A stretch of 64,000 bases of DNA. Origin: Nodosilinea sp. WJT8-NPBG4 (GTDB lineage Bacteria; Cyanobacteriota; Cyanobacteriia; Phormidesmidales; Phormidesmidaceae). Below are positions 45,403 to 54,069 of the stretch, one piece after another. Position numbers and translations under genes: made by a program. The DNA lies in the NCBI GenBank assembly GCA_019359285.1, contig JAHHHQ010000038.1:124001-188000 (forward strand), written 5' to 3'. Under the pieces are notes generated by a model. The model was not told the origin of the DNA. It worked only from the letters and a program-made list of their open reading frames with translations, and ran no database searches. The number at the start of each line of letters is the position of its first letter. The first letter of the stretch is position 1.

Positions 45403-47364
45403 ATGGTTCCCCAAGCCCCCATCCACGTTTTGCTGATTGAGGATAACCCCGGCGATCGACGGCTGATGCAGGAGCTGCTGCGGGAGGTGACCTCGGTTGT
45501 CATCCAGCTCGACTACGCCGACAGCCTGGGGCAGGGCATGCAGTACCTCAAGCAGACTGCCTTCGACGTCGTGCTGCTAGACCTTTTTCTGCCCGATAGT
45601 CAGGGGTTTGCCACCTTCACACAGCTGCACCAGCAGGAGCGCAAAACACCGATCATCGTAACCACCGGTCTCAATGACGAAACCCTGGCGCTCAACGCTG
45701 TGCAGGCCGGAGCCCAAGATTATCTAGTCAAAGGCCAGATCACTGGCGAGCTGTTAGTGCGCTCGATTCGCTATGCGATCGAACGCAAGCGGGCAGAGCA
45801 AAAAATCCGCGAGCAAGCGGCGCTGCTCGATATTGCTACCGACGCTATTCTCGTTCGCGACGGGCAACACCAGATTCTGTTTTGGAATCGGGGCGCGGAG
45901 CGGCTGTACGGGTGGACGGCGGCAGAGGCCTTGGGGCAAAAAGCCACCGAGCTGCTCTATGCTGACGATAATTCAGTGCAAATGCAGCAGATTCAGCAGC
46001 AGTTAATGCTCGACAATGAATGGCACGGGGAACTCAATCAAATCACTAAAACCGGACAAGCTATCACCGTTGAAAGTCGGTGGACTTTGGTGCGCGACGA
46101 CGATGGTCAACCCCAATTCATTCTGGTGGTGAACACCGATATCACTAGCAAAAAACAGCTGGAGGCACAGTTTTTTCGCGCCCAGCGATTAGAGAGTATC
46201 GGCACCTTGGCCAGCGGTATTGCCCACGATCTCAACAACATTTTAACCCCCGTTTTAGCCACCTCTCAGCTCCTACAGATGGAGGCGTTCCATCAGGATG
46301 AACGCAGCTTAGAACTGCTCCAGCTTCTAGAGATAAATGCTCGACGCGGCGGCGATATTATCAAGCAAGTGTTGTCCTTTGCTCGGGGGGGTGAAGGCAA
46401 AAATGTGATTCTGCAAGCCGGACACGTGATTCGTGAAATTCAACAGATTATTCGCGGCACTTTTCCTAAATCTATTGAGCTGCGGGTAAATACCTCTATG
46501 GACCTGTGGCCCGTTGTGGGCAATGCCACCCAGCTCCACCAAGTGCTGATGAATTTATGCGTTAATGCCCGCGATGCCATGCCTCAGGGGGGAACCCTGA
46601 AAATTTCGGCAGAGAACCTGACTCTAGACGAAGCCTATAGCCGCACAAATCTCGATGCTAAAGCCGGCACCTATGTTGCAATTGCCGTTGCCGATAGTGG
46701 CTGCGGCATTGCGCCTGAGCTGCTCGATCGCATTTTTGAACCGTTCTTCACATCTAAGGAAATTGGCAAAGGCACCGGGTTGGGGCTGTCAACCGTACTA
46801 GGAATTGTGAAGAGCCATCACGGCTTTATTACCGTCTCCAGCCTGCCCAATCAAGGAACTGAGTTCAAAATTTTCCTGCCGGCGGTCATGGTTGCCGAGC
46901 CCCCAGCGCGGAGTCCTGCCGAAGTCTGGATCGGCAATCAAGAGCTGATTTTGATCGTCGACGATGAAGCCCCCATTCGGGAGGTGACTAAAGCCACCCT
47001 AGAGGCCTACAACTATCGCGTGATAACGGCCTGTGATGGTCTTGATGCGATCGCCCTCTACGTTCAACATCAACAGGATATTCGCCTGGTAATCATGGAT
47101 TTAATGATGCCCGCTTTGGATGGGGCCACCACCTTGCGAATTCTGCACAAACTCAATCCCCAGGTGCATATCATTACGGTCAGCGGGCTGCCGTATCAAA
47201 ATGATGAGCCGACCTCCATTGCTGTCGAAACTCAAAGCTTTTTACCCAAGCCCTACACCGTTGACGAATTACTTCAAGTCGTAGGTGAGGCGCTGAAGCC
47301 TAAGGACTATCGGCAATCGGGTTTGCCCCGCCAGGTCAGCATCGGTCGCTGTGAAAGCGAGTGA
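45403..47364 (+). CDS. Receiver-PAS-histidine kinase-receiver hybrid
   Basis: A 653-residue protein. The first receiver (about 7-125) has IEDNPGDRRL and acceptor Asp60 in LLDLFLPDSQG. The PAS domain (about 140-250) has ILVRDGQHQILFWNRGAERLYGWTAAEALG. The kinase core has His275 in GIAHDLNNILTP, the NtrB-like H-box, with HATPase motifs LMNLCVNARDAM, DSGCGIAPELLDRIFEPFFTSK and GTGLGLSTVLGIV. The second receiver has IVDDEAPIRE and Asp566 in VIMDLMMPALDG. It begins three bases after the Rcp1-like gene and closes the four-gene phosphorelay unit. No DNA-binding output exists in the unit, so the final effector lies elsewhere. Confidence 0.95.
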   Translation: MVPQAPIHVLLIEDNPGDRRLMQELLREVTSVVIQLDYADSLGQGMQYLKQTAFDVVLLDLFLPDSQGFATFTQLHQQERKTPIIVTTGLNDETLALNAVQAGAQDYLVKGQITGELLVRSIRYAIERKRAEQKIREQAALLDIATDAILVRDGQHQILFWNRGAERLYGWTAAEALGQKATELLYADDNSVQMQQIQQQLMLDNEWHGELNQITKTGQAITVESRWTLVRDDDGQPQFILVVNTDITSKKQLEAQFFRAQRLESIGTLASGIAHDLNNILTPVLATSQLLQMEAFHQDERSLELLQLLEINARRGGDIIKQVLSFARGGEGKNVILQAGHVIREIQQIIRGTFPKSIELRVNTSMDLWPVVGNATQLHQVLMNLCVNARDAMPQGGTLKISAENLTLDEAYSRTNLDAKAGTYVAIAVADSGCGIAPELLDRIFEPFFTSKEIGKGTGLGLSTVLGIVKSHHGFITVSSLPNQGTEFKIFLPAVMVAEPPARSPAEVWIGNQELILIVDDEAPIREVTKATLEAYNYRVITACDGLDAIALYVQHQQDIRLVIMDLMMPALDGATTLRILHKLNPQVHIITVSGLPYQNDEPTSIAVETQSFLPKPYTVDELLQVVGEALKPKDYRQSGLPRQVSIGRCESE

Positions 47365-47448
47365 GCCAGGAAGGTGGGGAGTCGAGGAAGGGCACGACCA
47401 AAAACTGCCGCCTTTCCGGATCCTTTTTTCCCTCAATCCCCTATTCCC

Positions 47449-48132
47449 TTACCCCGGCACCGTCAACGCGCGTCCGTTGTCCGAGGGCTGAAGGCTGAGG
47501 ATGTAGGGTACCGCTGCCTTGACCCAGGTGGTAATGGGGGTATAAGTGGCAGCATCGTCGCCGTAGCAGGTTTCGAGCATGGCGGTGTGAATGATGCCGG
47601 GGTTAAGGGCGATCGCCGCCATACCCGCGGGTAGCTCCTGCGAGAAGGCCTGAGTAAGCCCTTCCACACCCCACTTGGTGGCACAGTAGGGGGCGAATTC
47701 TGGCGAGGTCGAGCGCCCCCAGCCGGAGCTGAAGTTGACGAAAATGCCCGATCGCTGCTCGACCATGGGCGGTGCAAAGTGGCGAATTACGTTGACGGTG
47801 CCGTTGAGGTTGACCGCAATCACCGCGTCAAATTCGGCGGCGGGCACGCTCCACAGCGGGGCTGGATGGTTGACTAGACCCGCATTGTTGATCACCAGGT
47901 CGGGCAGGCCATTGACGGCGATCGCACCCCTAGCCCAGGCTGCCACCGCTGCGTCATCGCGAATATCGACAGCCGTGAATTGATGGGGGGCAGGGTACTG
48001 CATCGTCAGGTCGGCGATCGCCTCGGCTCGGCGAGCACAGCCTGATACCCGATGGCCCGCCGCGACAAAGCCATCGACCATAGCTCGACCCAGCCCCTGG
48101 CTTACTCCGGTGATGACGATGTGTTTGCCCAT
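47449..48132 (-). CDS. Short-chain dehydrogenase/reductase
   Basis: A 227-residue SDR enzyme. The NAD(P) loop is ITGVSQGLGRAM (TGxxxGxG, residues 7-18), with VDIRDD after the second strand, NNAGLVN near 83, the catalytic Ser in NFSSGWGR and the YCATKWGVEGLTQAF motif (Tyr-x-x-x-Lys) near 150. It is a classical SDR that reduces or oxidises an unknown substrate. It converges with the phosphorelay unit and stands alone. Confidence 0.93.
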   Translation of the reverse strand: MGKHIVITGVSQGLGRAMVDGFVAAGHRVSGCARRAEAIADLTMQYPAPHQFTAVDIRDDAAVAAWARGAIAVNGLPDLVINNAGLVNHPAPLWSVPAAEFDAVIAVNLNGTVNVIRHFAPPMVEQRSGIFVNFSSGWGRSTSPEFAPYCATKWGVEGLTQAFSQELPAGMAAIALNPGIIHTAMLETCYGDDAATYTPITTWVKAAVPYILSLQPSDNGRALTVPG

Positions 48133-48239
48133 GGTGTATGTGCGCTAAAGGATGGTGCGATCGGGGTTCCGCCCCAGACTATGGCTGAGCATGCCCTAAT
48201 CTGGCCATAGGCGCAAGGGGTGGGCTATGTCAGGATGAA

Positions 48240-48842
48240 ATGATGGGGCACAGACAAGCCCTGAAATGTGGCGCAGGAAAAATTGCAATGGGCAACTGGA
48301 GATCGAGACTACGGCAAATACCGGTGGTGGTGGTGCTCTGCCTGGTGCTGCTAGGGCTGTGGGGCGTGAGTCGGCCCGCCCCTAGCGCCGTGGTGTGCGA
48401 TCGCGCTGCTCCCGGTCAAGTCTACTGCCGGGCCACCCTACCGCCCCCCTGGGCCTGGCTGCCAAGCCAGATCTTTTTGCTCGACGATGTGGCTATGACC
48501 TCAGAGCTGTGCGACAACAATCCCCACGGCGGCGTGCGCTTTTGCCACCGGCTAACGCTGCTGGGAGCCGATTATCAAATCACTCTGCCAGAGGTGCGCA
48601 CACCGCTGTCGGCGGCGGCCCTAAGGGAGCAACTGCGCCAGTTTGTCGCCGGTGAGGGCAGCTCCCGCCTGAGCTGGTCTAGCCCTGGTAGCGGCGTGCC
48701 CTGGCGCACCCTGGTGATTGTGTCACTGCTTGGAGCTGCTAGCTGGGCTTTGTGGGATGTGCGCTGGCCACCTATGGCTCCCTCTCCCTTAGCCCTCGAT
48801 GGCGCGGTGCCCGCCCGTCGCGCAATTGACACAAAGGATTAA
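48240..48842 (+). CDS. Unknown membrane protein with Cys-rich extracytoplasmic part
   Basis: Up to 200 residues; ATG 48288 (MGNWRSRLRQIP) is a likelier start because a basic leader and hydrophobic segment follow at once (about 26-44 of the long frame). The middle part has four Cys in VVCDRAAPGQVYC...SELCDN...VRFCHRL, which may form two disulfides outside the cytosol. A second transmembrane segment (TLVIVSLLGAASWALWDV) lies near 160-178, so the loop between would be periplasmic. I recognise no family. The TTTTCCCCA repeats lie just downstream. Confidence 0.6.
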   Translation: MMGHRQALKCGAGKIAMGNWRSRLRQIPVVVVLCLVLLGLWGVSRPAPSAVVCDRAAPGQVYCRATLPPPWAWLPSQIFLLDDVAMTSELCDNNPHGGVRFCHRLTLLGADYQITLPEVRTPLSAAALREQLRQFVAGEGSSRLSWSSPGSGVPWRTLVIVSLLGAASWALWDVRWPPMAPSPLALDGAVPARRAIDTKD

Positions 48843-48941
48843 TGTCGCCCAAGGGGCCGAATCAGCAGCTAGATCAAGGCCCAAGATTTTTGTCAAGAGG
48901 CATGCCGGCAAATCGTTACAAAACAAAATATCTAGAGAGGC

Positions 48942-49036
48942 TTTTCCCCAGGTTTTCCCCAGGTTCAACCGACTTTTCCCCAGGTTTTCCCCAAGGGTTC
49001 ACGTTGGAACACGGGATTGGGCAGCTTTGGGGAAAA
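48942..49036. repeat. Helically phased TTTTCCCCA repeats
   Basis: The gap 48843-49480 (638 bases) contains four direct copies of TTTTCCCCA starting at 48942, 48953, 48974 and 48985 (spacings 11, 21, 11) and one inverted copy at 49028-49036. The spacing puts all copies on one face of the helix. The last direct copy and the inverted one can also pair as a hairpin of ten base pairs. The motif is one base from the DnaA-box form TTTTCCACA. The remainder of the gap holds only the doubtful ORF listed next. Confidence 0.75.
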
Positions 49037-49061
49037 CAGTATTTTCTTTAGCGGCGATCGC

Positions 49062-49307
49062 CTAGTCGGCTGCCTGCCCGCTCGGGATCGCCAGAACCCC
49101 TACTCCATCGTGGCGACCCTGGGCTGCTAGCTCAAACAGGCCGGTAAGGCAAGATTGACAGTATCCGAGGAGTTCGGCAGAATGATGCGACTGGCAGAGC
49201 CGAGTACCGCGCTCCCCGGCCCGAAAAGCTCGTCTCTGGGTTCTTACAGGCTGGCCTATAGCACTTCGGTTTTGCCCTGGGCAGAGTTGGCCTAGACAAA
49301 TCCCCAT
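49062..49307 (-). CDS. Doubtful small Cys-containing ORF
   Basis: An 81-codon open frame on the minus strand. Its C-terminal half (CQSHHSAELLGYCQSCL followed by a hydrophobic GVGVLAIPSG) has a Cys/His arrangement that could bind zinc, but I recognise no family and the ribosome-binding site is poor (AAAAGAAC). It might equally be noncoding. Confidence 0.25.
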   Translation of the reverse strand: MGICLGQLCPGQNRSAIGQPVRTQRRAFRAGERGTRLCQSHHSAELLGYCQSCLTGLFELAAQGRHDGVGVLAIPSGQAAD

Positions 49308-49480
49308 GTTCTTTTAGCAGACAGAGTGTTGCATCGGCAGGCGTTGACTCTCTCACGCCTGGTTGCTGTGGGCGGCTTTATGCTGCCCTTCCCAAAGACT
49401 GGCTTCAGCGCCGGTCCGCTAGATTGTGTCCCGCCGCGATCGCTACAACAGTTCATCTCCCCTTACCAAGGCAGCGCCCT

Positions 49481-49723
49481 ATGACCCTCAACATGAGCAC
49501 TCCCAAAGTTAGCCTCATGGCCGAAGTGCCAGAAGACCTCTATAACGCGCTTCAGGTGTACCTAGATGGCAACCCCGCCTGGAGTCAGCACCGCGTATTC
49601 TGCGCTGCTCTATCGCTGTTTTTGATGCAAAGTAACCAGGGCGATAGTCAACGAGCGGCCGCTAAAGGTCGTCGCGATGTCAACCGCATCTACCTCGATG
49701 CCCTGTTTGACTACACTGTTTAG
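49481..49723 (+). CDS. DUF2811 family small protein
   Basis: About 80 residues from ATG 49481 (49493 is also possible). The sequence KVSLMAEVPEDLYNALQVYLDGNPAWSQHRVFCAALSLFLMQ, ending RRDVNRIYLDALF, follows the DUF2811 pattern of cyanobacteria: a strand, a helix, then W-x-Q-x-R-V-F. The layout resembles a ribbon-helix-helix protein. Function unknown. It lies downstream of the TTTTCCCCA repeats and is convergent with the coiled-coil gene. Confidence 0.8.
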   Translation: MTLNMSTPKVSLMAEVPEDLYNALQVYLDGNPAWSQHRVFCAALSLFLMQSNQGDSQRAAAKGRRDVNRIYLDALFDYTV

Positions 49724-49804
49724 CGACGAGCCCGGCCTGACGCCTACCACCTAGTAGTTGACCAGGCTGATTGTGACAAGCTCTGACGGCCTTTCTTTGG
49801 TTTA

Positions 49805-49842
49805 GGGTTCAAGGTAGGTCGCGAACCAGATACCTTGAACCC
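49805..49842. repeat. 12-bp inverted repeat, terminator-like
   Basis: GGGTTCAAGGTA (49805-49816) and TACCTTGAACCC (49831-49842) with a 14-base loop, in the spacer between convergent genes. The flanking TTTA and TTAA extend the symmetry a little. It resembles the elements at 19862-19911 and 49896-49942. Confidence 0.6.
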
Positions 49843-49895
49843 TTAATAACCGGTCACTTTGAGCTTGAGAGATTACTAGATTGCGATCGCCCGTG

Positions 49896-49942
49896 CTCTG
49901 GGTTTGAGGTGCAATTCTAAACGTCACACCTCAAACCCTGAG
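49896..49942. repeat. 15-of-16-bp inverted repeat, terminator-like
   Basis: CTCTGGGTTTGAGGTG and CACCTCAAACCCTGAG pair with one mismatch, in the same convergent spacer just before the stop of the coiled-coil gene. Together with the preceding element it gives one hairpin per converging gene. Confidence 0.6.
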
Positions 49943-49952
49943 TCTTCCGCCC

Positions 49953-50702
49953 TTAATCAACCCAGCCAATATCAGCATCAGTTAGCATCGGATTAGGCTG
50001 CCCTTTTTGAATGGCATACTCCGGCACCCCCCGATGGTAGGTGGGTCTATCCTTAGTTTCCATGGGGCGACGGGGCGTGATGTCTGCTCCAGAGGTGCGG
50101 CGCATTGCCGGAGCCGGAGCCGGAGCAGCAGCGGGGGCCGGGGCCTCGGCCAGCTTCAGAATGGTTTTCTTAGCTTCATCCAGCTCGGCCTGGGTTTTGG
50201 TCAACGCCTCGGCCTTGGTCTTGGTTGCGGCCTCTGCCTGAGCGAGGCTGTCCTTTAGCTCAAATAGACGGCCCTGTTGGGTTTCGAGATCTTTTTGCAG
50301 CCCGGCAATGGTTTTCTCCATCCGAGCCTTGTCTTTCTCGGCGGTGGCCAGGTCTTCTTCTAGGGCACTCACCCGCTGAGCCAGGTCAACATCGGGGGCG
50401 ATCGGAGATTCTGCTTCAGCCGGGGGCTTAGCCGCCGCTATCTCTGCTTCGGCTGGGGGCTTAGCCGCAGCAACCTCCGCCTTAGCCTTTGGGGCGGGCG
50501 TTGCTTTGTCCTCGGACTTAGCCGGCTGGCGACTGGCCGCAGTGCGGCGAGAAGACCCAGAACGGGAAGCGCGGCGGCTAGCCGTAGCCTTAGGGGCCAC
50601 AGGCGCTTCGTCAGCTTCAGCCTGAGGGGCGATCGCAGGGTCGGGGGCGTCAGCCTTATTCACTTCTTCTTTAAGTAGATCGGAGAGGCTTTTTTTCGTC
50701 AT
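49953..50702 (-). CDS. Coiled-coil protein paired with ParA ATPase
   Basis: A 249-residue low-complexity protein. A short conserved-looking N-terminus, [18 protein letters not shown], is followed by an Ala/Pro/Lys-rich disordered region with two copies of [10 protein letters not shown] (about 77-97), a long coiled coil (about 106-190, [26 protein letters not shown]...), a Pro/Ala run, and a C-terminal tail with [20 protein letters not shown] ending in DIGWVD. It overlaps the parA stop by four bases. In ParA-driven positioning systems without ParB, a partner of this shape links the ATPase to a cargo, and a basic N-terminal peptide often stimulates ATP hydrolysis. That role is an inference; I do not recognise a named family. 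Confidence 0.7.
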   Translation of the reverse strand: MTKKSLSDLLKEEVNKADAPDPAIAPQAEADEAPVAPKATASRRASRSGSSRRTAASRQPAKSEDKATPAPKAKAEVAAAKPPAEAEIAAAKPPAEAESPIAPDVDLAQRVSALEEDLATAEKDKARMEKTIAGLQKDLETQQGRLFELKDSLAQAEAATKTKAEALTKTQAELDEAKKTILKLAEAPAPAAAPAPAPAMRRTSGADITPRRPMETKDRPTYHRGVPEYAIQKGQPNPMLTDADIGWVD

Positions 50703-51340
50703 GGCTGGGTCCAGTCTCGCTGTAGTTCTTCGGCAACTCGGCAGTAGTCAGAACGGGCCTCCTGGCTGTTTTTGCCGCGCCACTTGAGCACCGGCAGCCC
50801 CTCTAATGCGGCCCGCTCGTGAGCTTTGTAGGCACGAATAAACGCATTACAGGCGGGAATTTTTAGCTCCAGCAGGGTGTTCTGGGCTTCAATGGCTTCG
50901 CCGACACTGCGGGAATCCACCTTCGTCAACAATACTCGATGGGATACCCCGCTGGGCGATACCGCTTCATTCACTGTAGTAATCAGCACGGCCAGATCCA
51001 TGGGTGCCGGGGGCGTGGGCAGCAGCAAATAATCCGCCGATGGAATCACCGCCGCCAGGGTAGCTGACCCCAGTGCTGGCGGGGTATCCACCACAATCAG
51101 GTCATGGGTGTGCTCTTGCCTGAGCCGTTTTAACCGAGCTGGGTTAATTTCTGCCTTCACCTCAAAGCCCAGATCCACTGGGCTGCGACTCGTCCACCAC
51201 AGGGCCGACCCCTGGGGGTCAGCATCGACCAGTAGCACCGATCGCGTCTCCGCAAACACCGCTGCCAAATTAACGGCGGTCGTGGTTTTGCCCACTCCTC
51301 CCTTGCCGTTAAACACCGCTAACACAATCGGGCTAGCCAA
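50699..51340 (-). CDS. ParA-family (MinD/ParA) ATPase
   Basis: A 213-residue ParA. The deviant Walker A loop KGGVGKTT (13-20) contains the signature Lys13 required for dimerisation, the A' motif is [12 protein letters not shown] (38-49), and the Walker B region is [13 protein letters not shown]. It is short, without the N-terminal DNA-binding extension of plasmid ParA, as in orphan or cargo-positioning ParAs. The start is TTG at 51340, preceded by a strong AAGGAGG. The coiled-coil gene overlaps its end. There is no parB or parS-like site nearby. Confidence 0.92.
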   Translation of the reverse strand: MASPIVLAVFNGKGGVGKTTTAVNLAAVFAETRSVLLVDADPQGSALWWTSRSPVDLGFEVKAEINPARLKRLRQEHTHDLIVVDTPPALGSATLAAVIPSADYLLLPTPPAPMDLAVLITTVNEAVSPSGVSHRVLLTKVDSRSVGEAIEAQNTLLELKIPACNAFIRAYKAHERAALEGLPVLKWRGKNSQEARSDYCRVAEELQRDWTQP

Positions 51341-51727
51341 TTAAAGTTCCTCCTTAGGAGATGCGGCCAAAGCCTCTAGCCAGCTGTCTACCAAGATTCT
51401 CAAGGACAGATCAGCTACAGCAAACGCTGCATTGCTCGTTTCCCAGAGCCACGCCAGCGCTTCAACCTACGGAATAGTACTGCAAGCTTGCTCGAACAGC
51501 ATATCTAGATTTGCCCCATTCTCTAAAAACCTCGTCGCCTACACCCACCCCTCTGCCCCCTTGATAAAATACAGCCACCCTAGTCGAGATCAGCCCCAGG
51601 GCGCAGCATCATGCCGTAACTGGCTGTGGCTGTCATCCTGGGGCTAATTAGGGCGATCGCTTTTAGCCCCAAAAGCGCCCTACCGATATAGAAAGCTTAT
51701 TACTCCTAACCGTTTACCCAGTTTCCC
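51341..51727. other. Divergent spacer, ParA/DUF1003, with one inverted repeat
   Basis: 387 bases without a supported gene. AGCCCCAGG (51592-51600) and its complement CCTGGGGCT (51637-51645) can pair. Promoters of both divergent genes must lie here, but I could not assign boxes with confidence. Confidence 0.4.
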
Positions 51728-52363
51728 ATGGCTAATTCCACCGAGTCGGCTGCCACTACATCGTCAAAGACCTGGTTTAGCCGTCGTCCCAAGCAGCGCA
51801 TTTTGACGGCTCCGCTGCCTGACCCCATTGCTGAAAACATCGATGCAATTATTACGCTTCACCGCCAGGAAGCCGAGAAGGCCTCGGCCACAGAGCGAAT
51901 TTTAGAGGTGGTGGCTTCGTGGTTTAGTCGACCCGGGTTTTTGTACATGCTGCTGCTGAGTCTAGGCTTTTGGCTCGGTGGCGATGCGCTTAACCACACC
52001 AGCCTGCTGCCCTTTGAACTACCTACCTTCGGCTGGGGGGACCAGGGGCTAGATGCAGCGTCGCTGCTGATCTCGACCGGGGTGCTGATTCGCCAAAACC
52101 GCCAGGAAAGCTTTGCCGAACAGCGCACCCAGCTAATGCTTCAGCTCAACCTGCTGTCGGAGAAGAAAATTGCCAAGATCATTGCCCTGCTGGAAGAGCT
52201 GCGCGAAGATCTGCCCGATGTCGCCCAGCGCTACGACCACGAGGCGGCTGTGATGCAGCTCTCCACCGATCCCCTGGCGGTGCTGGAGGCCTTAAAGGAA
52301 AACCTGGAAGAAGAAATATCTAAGGAAAACCTGGAAGAAAAAATATCCGCCGAGGACGCGTGA
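51728..52363 (+). CDS. DUF1003 family membrane protein
   Basis: A 211-residue protein. After a charged N-terminus (LHRQEAEKASATERILEVVASW) come two transmembrane helices (GFLYMLLLSLGFWLGG near 77; DAASLLISTGVLI near 115) and the strongly conserved cytosolic helix RQNRQESFAEQRTQLMLQLNLLSEKKIAKIIALLEELR, the hallmark of DUF1003. The C-terminus carries a tandem duplication of nine residues (KENLEEEIS, KENLEEKIS). The family is thought to be inner-membrane; function unknown. Confidence 0.9.
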   Translation: MANSTESAATTSSKTWFSRRPKQRILTAPLPDPIAENIDAIITLHRQEAEKASATERILEVVASWFSRPGFLYMLLLSLGFWLGGDALNHTSLLPFELPTFGWGDQGLDAASLLISTGVLIRQNRQESFAEQRTQLMLQLNLLSEKKIAKIIALLEELREDLPDVAQRYDHEAAVMQLSTDPLAVLEALKENLEEEISKENLEEKISAEDA

Positions 52364-52428
52364 CCGTCAACGGTTTCGTGGGCTAAGGGTGGTTCACGGT
52401 AGCTGGCTGTGGGCTCGGTGGCTGAGGC

Positions 52429-52791
52429 CTAGCGCAGCAGCTGCTTGACGGTGCTAATCATATCGGCGGGCCGAAAGGGCTTGGTGATGTAGGCATCGGC
52501 CCCTTGCTTCATACCCCAGTAGCGGTCAAACTCTTCGGCCTTGCTGGAGCAAATAATGACGGGAATATTTTGGGTAGCGGCGGTGTTTTTGATCCATCGA
52601 CAGAGCTCGTAGCCATTCATGTTGGGCATGACAATGTCGAGCACCACCAGATCGGGAGGCGTCGCCTGAATCATCTCCTGGGCTTCTACGCCGTCTTTGG
52701 CTTCCACCACGGTCAAGCCCGCCTTAATCAGCAGCCCGGCGATCATTTCTCGCAGGGTTGAACTGTCATCCACAATTAGCACTGTACTCAT
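52429..52791 (-). CDS. CheY/PilH-like response regulator
   Basis: A 120-residue single receiver domain: VLIVDDSSTLREMIAGLL, acceptor Asp52 in LVVLDIVMPNMNG, ICSSKAEEFDRYWGMKQGADAYITKPF. The EFDRYWGMKQGADAY segment is characteristic of the PilG/PilH/TaxP-type regulators of type IV pilus motility in cyanobacteria. No kinase or pil gene is adjacent, so its partner is elsewhere. It has no output domain and acts by protein contact. Confidence 0.92.
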   Translation of the reverse strand: MSTVLIVDDSSTLREMIAGLLIKAGLTVVEAKDGVEAQEMIQATPPDLVVLDIVMPNMNGYELCRWIKNTAATQNIPVIICSSKAEEFDRYWGMKQGADAYITKPFRPADMISTVKQLLR

Positions 52792-52907
52792 ACCGATGCC
52801 TCGCTGACGGTATGCAGACCGCCCATTGCTCCGTAGCTATTATGGCCAATTTGGGCAGACTCTAACACTTTATTTGAGGACGGCATCGCAGAGGGGATGA
52901 AGGATAG

Positions 52908-53810
52908 TTATCGCAGCGAAAACTTGCGAACTGCCAGCAAGCTGCCCATTAACCCCACTAGGGTACCCAGCCCCAGCAGTGCCGCAGGCAGCAGAATGAG
53001 CTGCTGGGGCGTTAGCCTCAGCCCCTGCACCACAAACTGAATGAAGTCGGCTTGCTGGGTAGCCAGCTCGGTTAAAAAGCGCTGAATGGCAAACAACAGT
53101 CCCCAGGCTACGGTGGCTCCGGCTAGACCAAAGGTGGCTCCCTGCAAAATGAAGGGCAGGTAGATCCAAATGCGGGTCGCTCCGACTAACTGCATGACCT
53201 CGATCTCGCGCTTGCGAGCCAGCACAATCAGACGGATGGTGGTGGTGATGACGGCGGTGGCGGTGAGGGTGAGAATGGTGATGACAAATAGGCTGGTCCA
53301 CTTGAGGCCATCGTTGAGCTGGGCCAGGCGGGTAACGGCTTCGTCGACATAGCGCACCTCGTCGATGCCCTCGAGGCTTTGAAGCTGAGTGGCGATCGCC
53401 GGCACCGACTCAGAATCCTTCGCTTTAACCTTGAGCTCGTCGACTAGGGGATTGCCCTTGAGCTGGTCGGTGGCTCCGGCAATGTCAGACAGACCCAAGT
53501 CGGCCACCAGAGACGCCCAAGCCACTTCCTTGGTTACCGGGGTAACTGCCACCACGTTGGGGAAGCCCTCTACTACCGGCTTTAGATCACTGGCCTGAAA
53601 GCCGCTTTCTAAGTAGGCGGATACTTCAAGTTGGCTACCAAACTGGTTGAGCAGCCGCTCTAGCTGCCAGGTCGATTGTAGGCTAATGCCAAATAAAAAC
53701 AGCAGCACGGTGATGGTGCTGATGGCCGCCCAGTTCATCCAGCCGCCGCGTCGCAGCCCCAGAAAGGTTTCGCGCAGTAGGTAGTCGAACTGAGTGAAAA
53801 GCTTAAACAT
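52908..53810 (-). CDS. ftsX: Cell-division ABC transporter permease FtsX
   Basis: A 300-residue FtsX from ATG 53810 (MFKLFTQFDYLLRETFLGL); the frame is open upstream, but family homology starts here. Topology: cytosolic N-terminus, TM1 (about 24-46, AISTITVLLFLFGISLQ), a large extracytoplasmic domain (about 50-170), then TM2-TM4 with the conserved EIEVMQLVGATRIWIYLPFILQGA loop after TM2. With FtsE it activates cell-wall hydrolases at division; ftsE is not in the window. It is preceded by a 160-bp spacer that contains CCCTTGTCAAGGG. Confidence 0.93.
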   Translation of the reverse strand: MFKLFTQFDYLLRETFLGLRRGGWMNWAAISTITVLLFLFGISLQSTWQLERLLNQFGSQLEVSAYLESGFQASDLKPVVEGFPNVVAVTPVTKEVAWASLVADLGLSDIAGATDQLKGNPLVDELKVKAKDSESVPAIATQLQSLEGIDEVRYVDEAVTRLAQLNDGLKWTSLFVITILTLTATAVITTTIRLIVLARKREIEVMQLVGATRIWIYLPFILQGATFGLAGATVAWGLLFAIQRFLTELATQQADFIQFVVQGLRLTPQQLILLPAALLGLGTLVGLMGSLLAVRKFSLR

Positions 53811-54069
53811 AAGCGCCCTTGCCTGGGTGAGTTGGGCTGACGGTAATTGAACCGACAATAACAGATATGGGGGGCAGCACCCGATGCCAACGCTAACTAC
53901 AGCATGGTACAAACTATGCTCTGTTCATACCCTTGTCAAGGGGCATTCGCTATTCGCAACCTAAGTGGCCTGGGCTAGGCGACTTTAGGCTGAGCCTTGA
54001 ACCGCTTTTAGGAAGGCTAGGCAGTAGCTAATATTAAAGTGATCTAGGAGTTTAAGGATAGATGTGTAA

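Noticed and set aside
48942..49036. Chromosomal oriC
   Set aside because: The repeats differ from the DnaA box at one base each, and no dnaA or dnaN lies nearby; kept only as a repeat array.
48799..49065. Plus-strand open frames across the TTTTCCCCA repeats
   Set aside because: The product is a translation of the repeats, with no recognisable domain.
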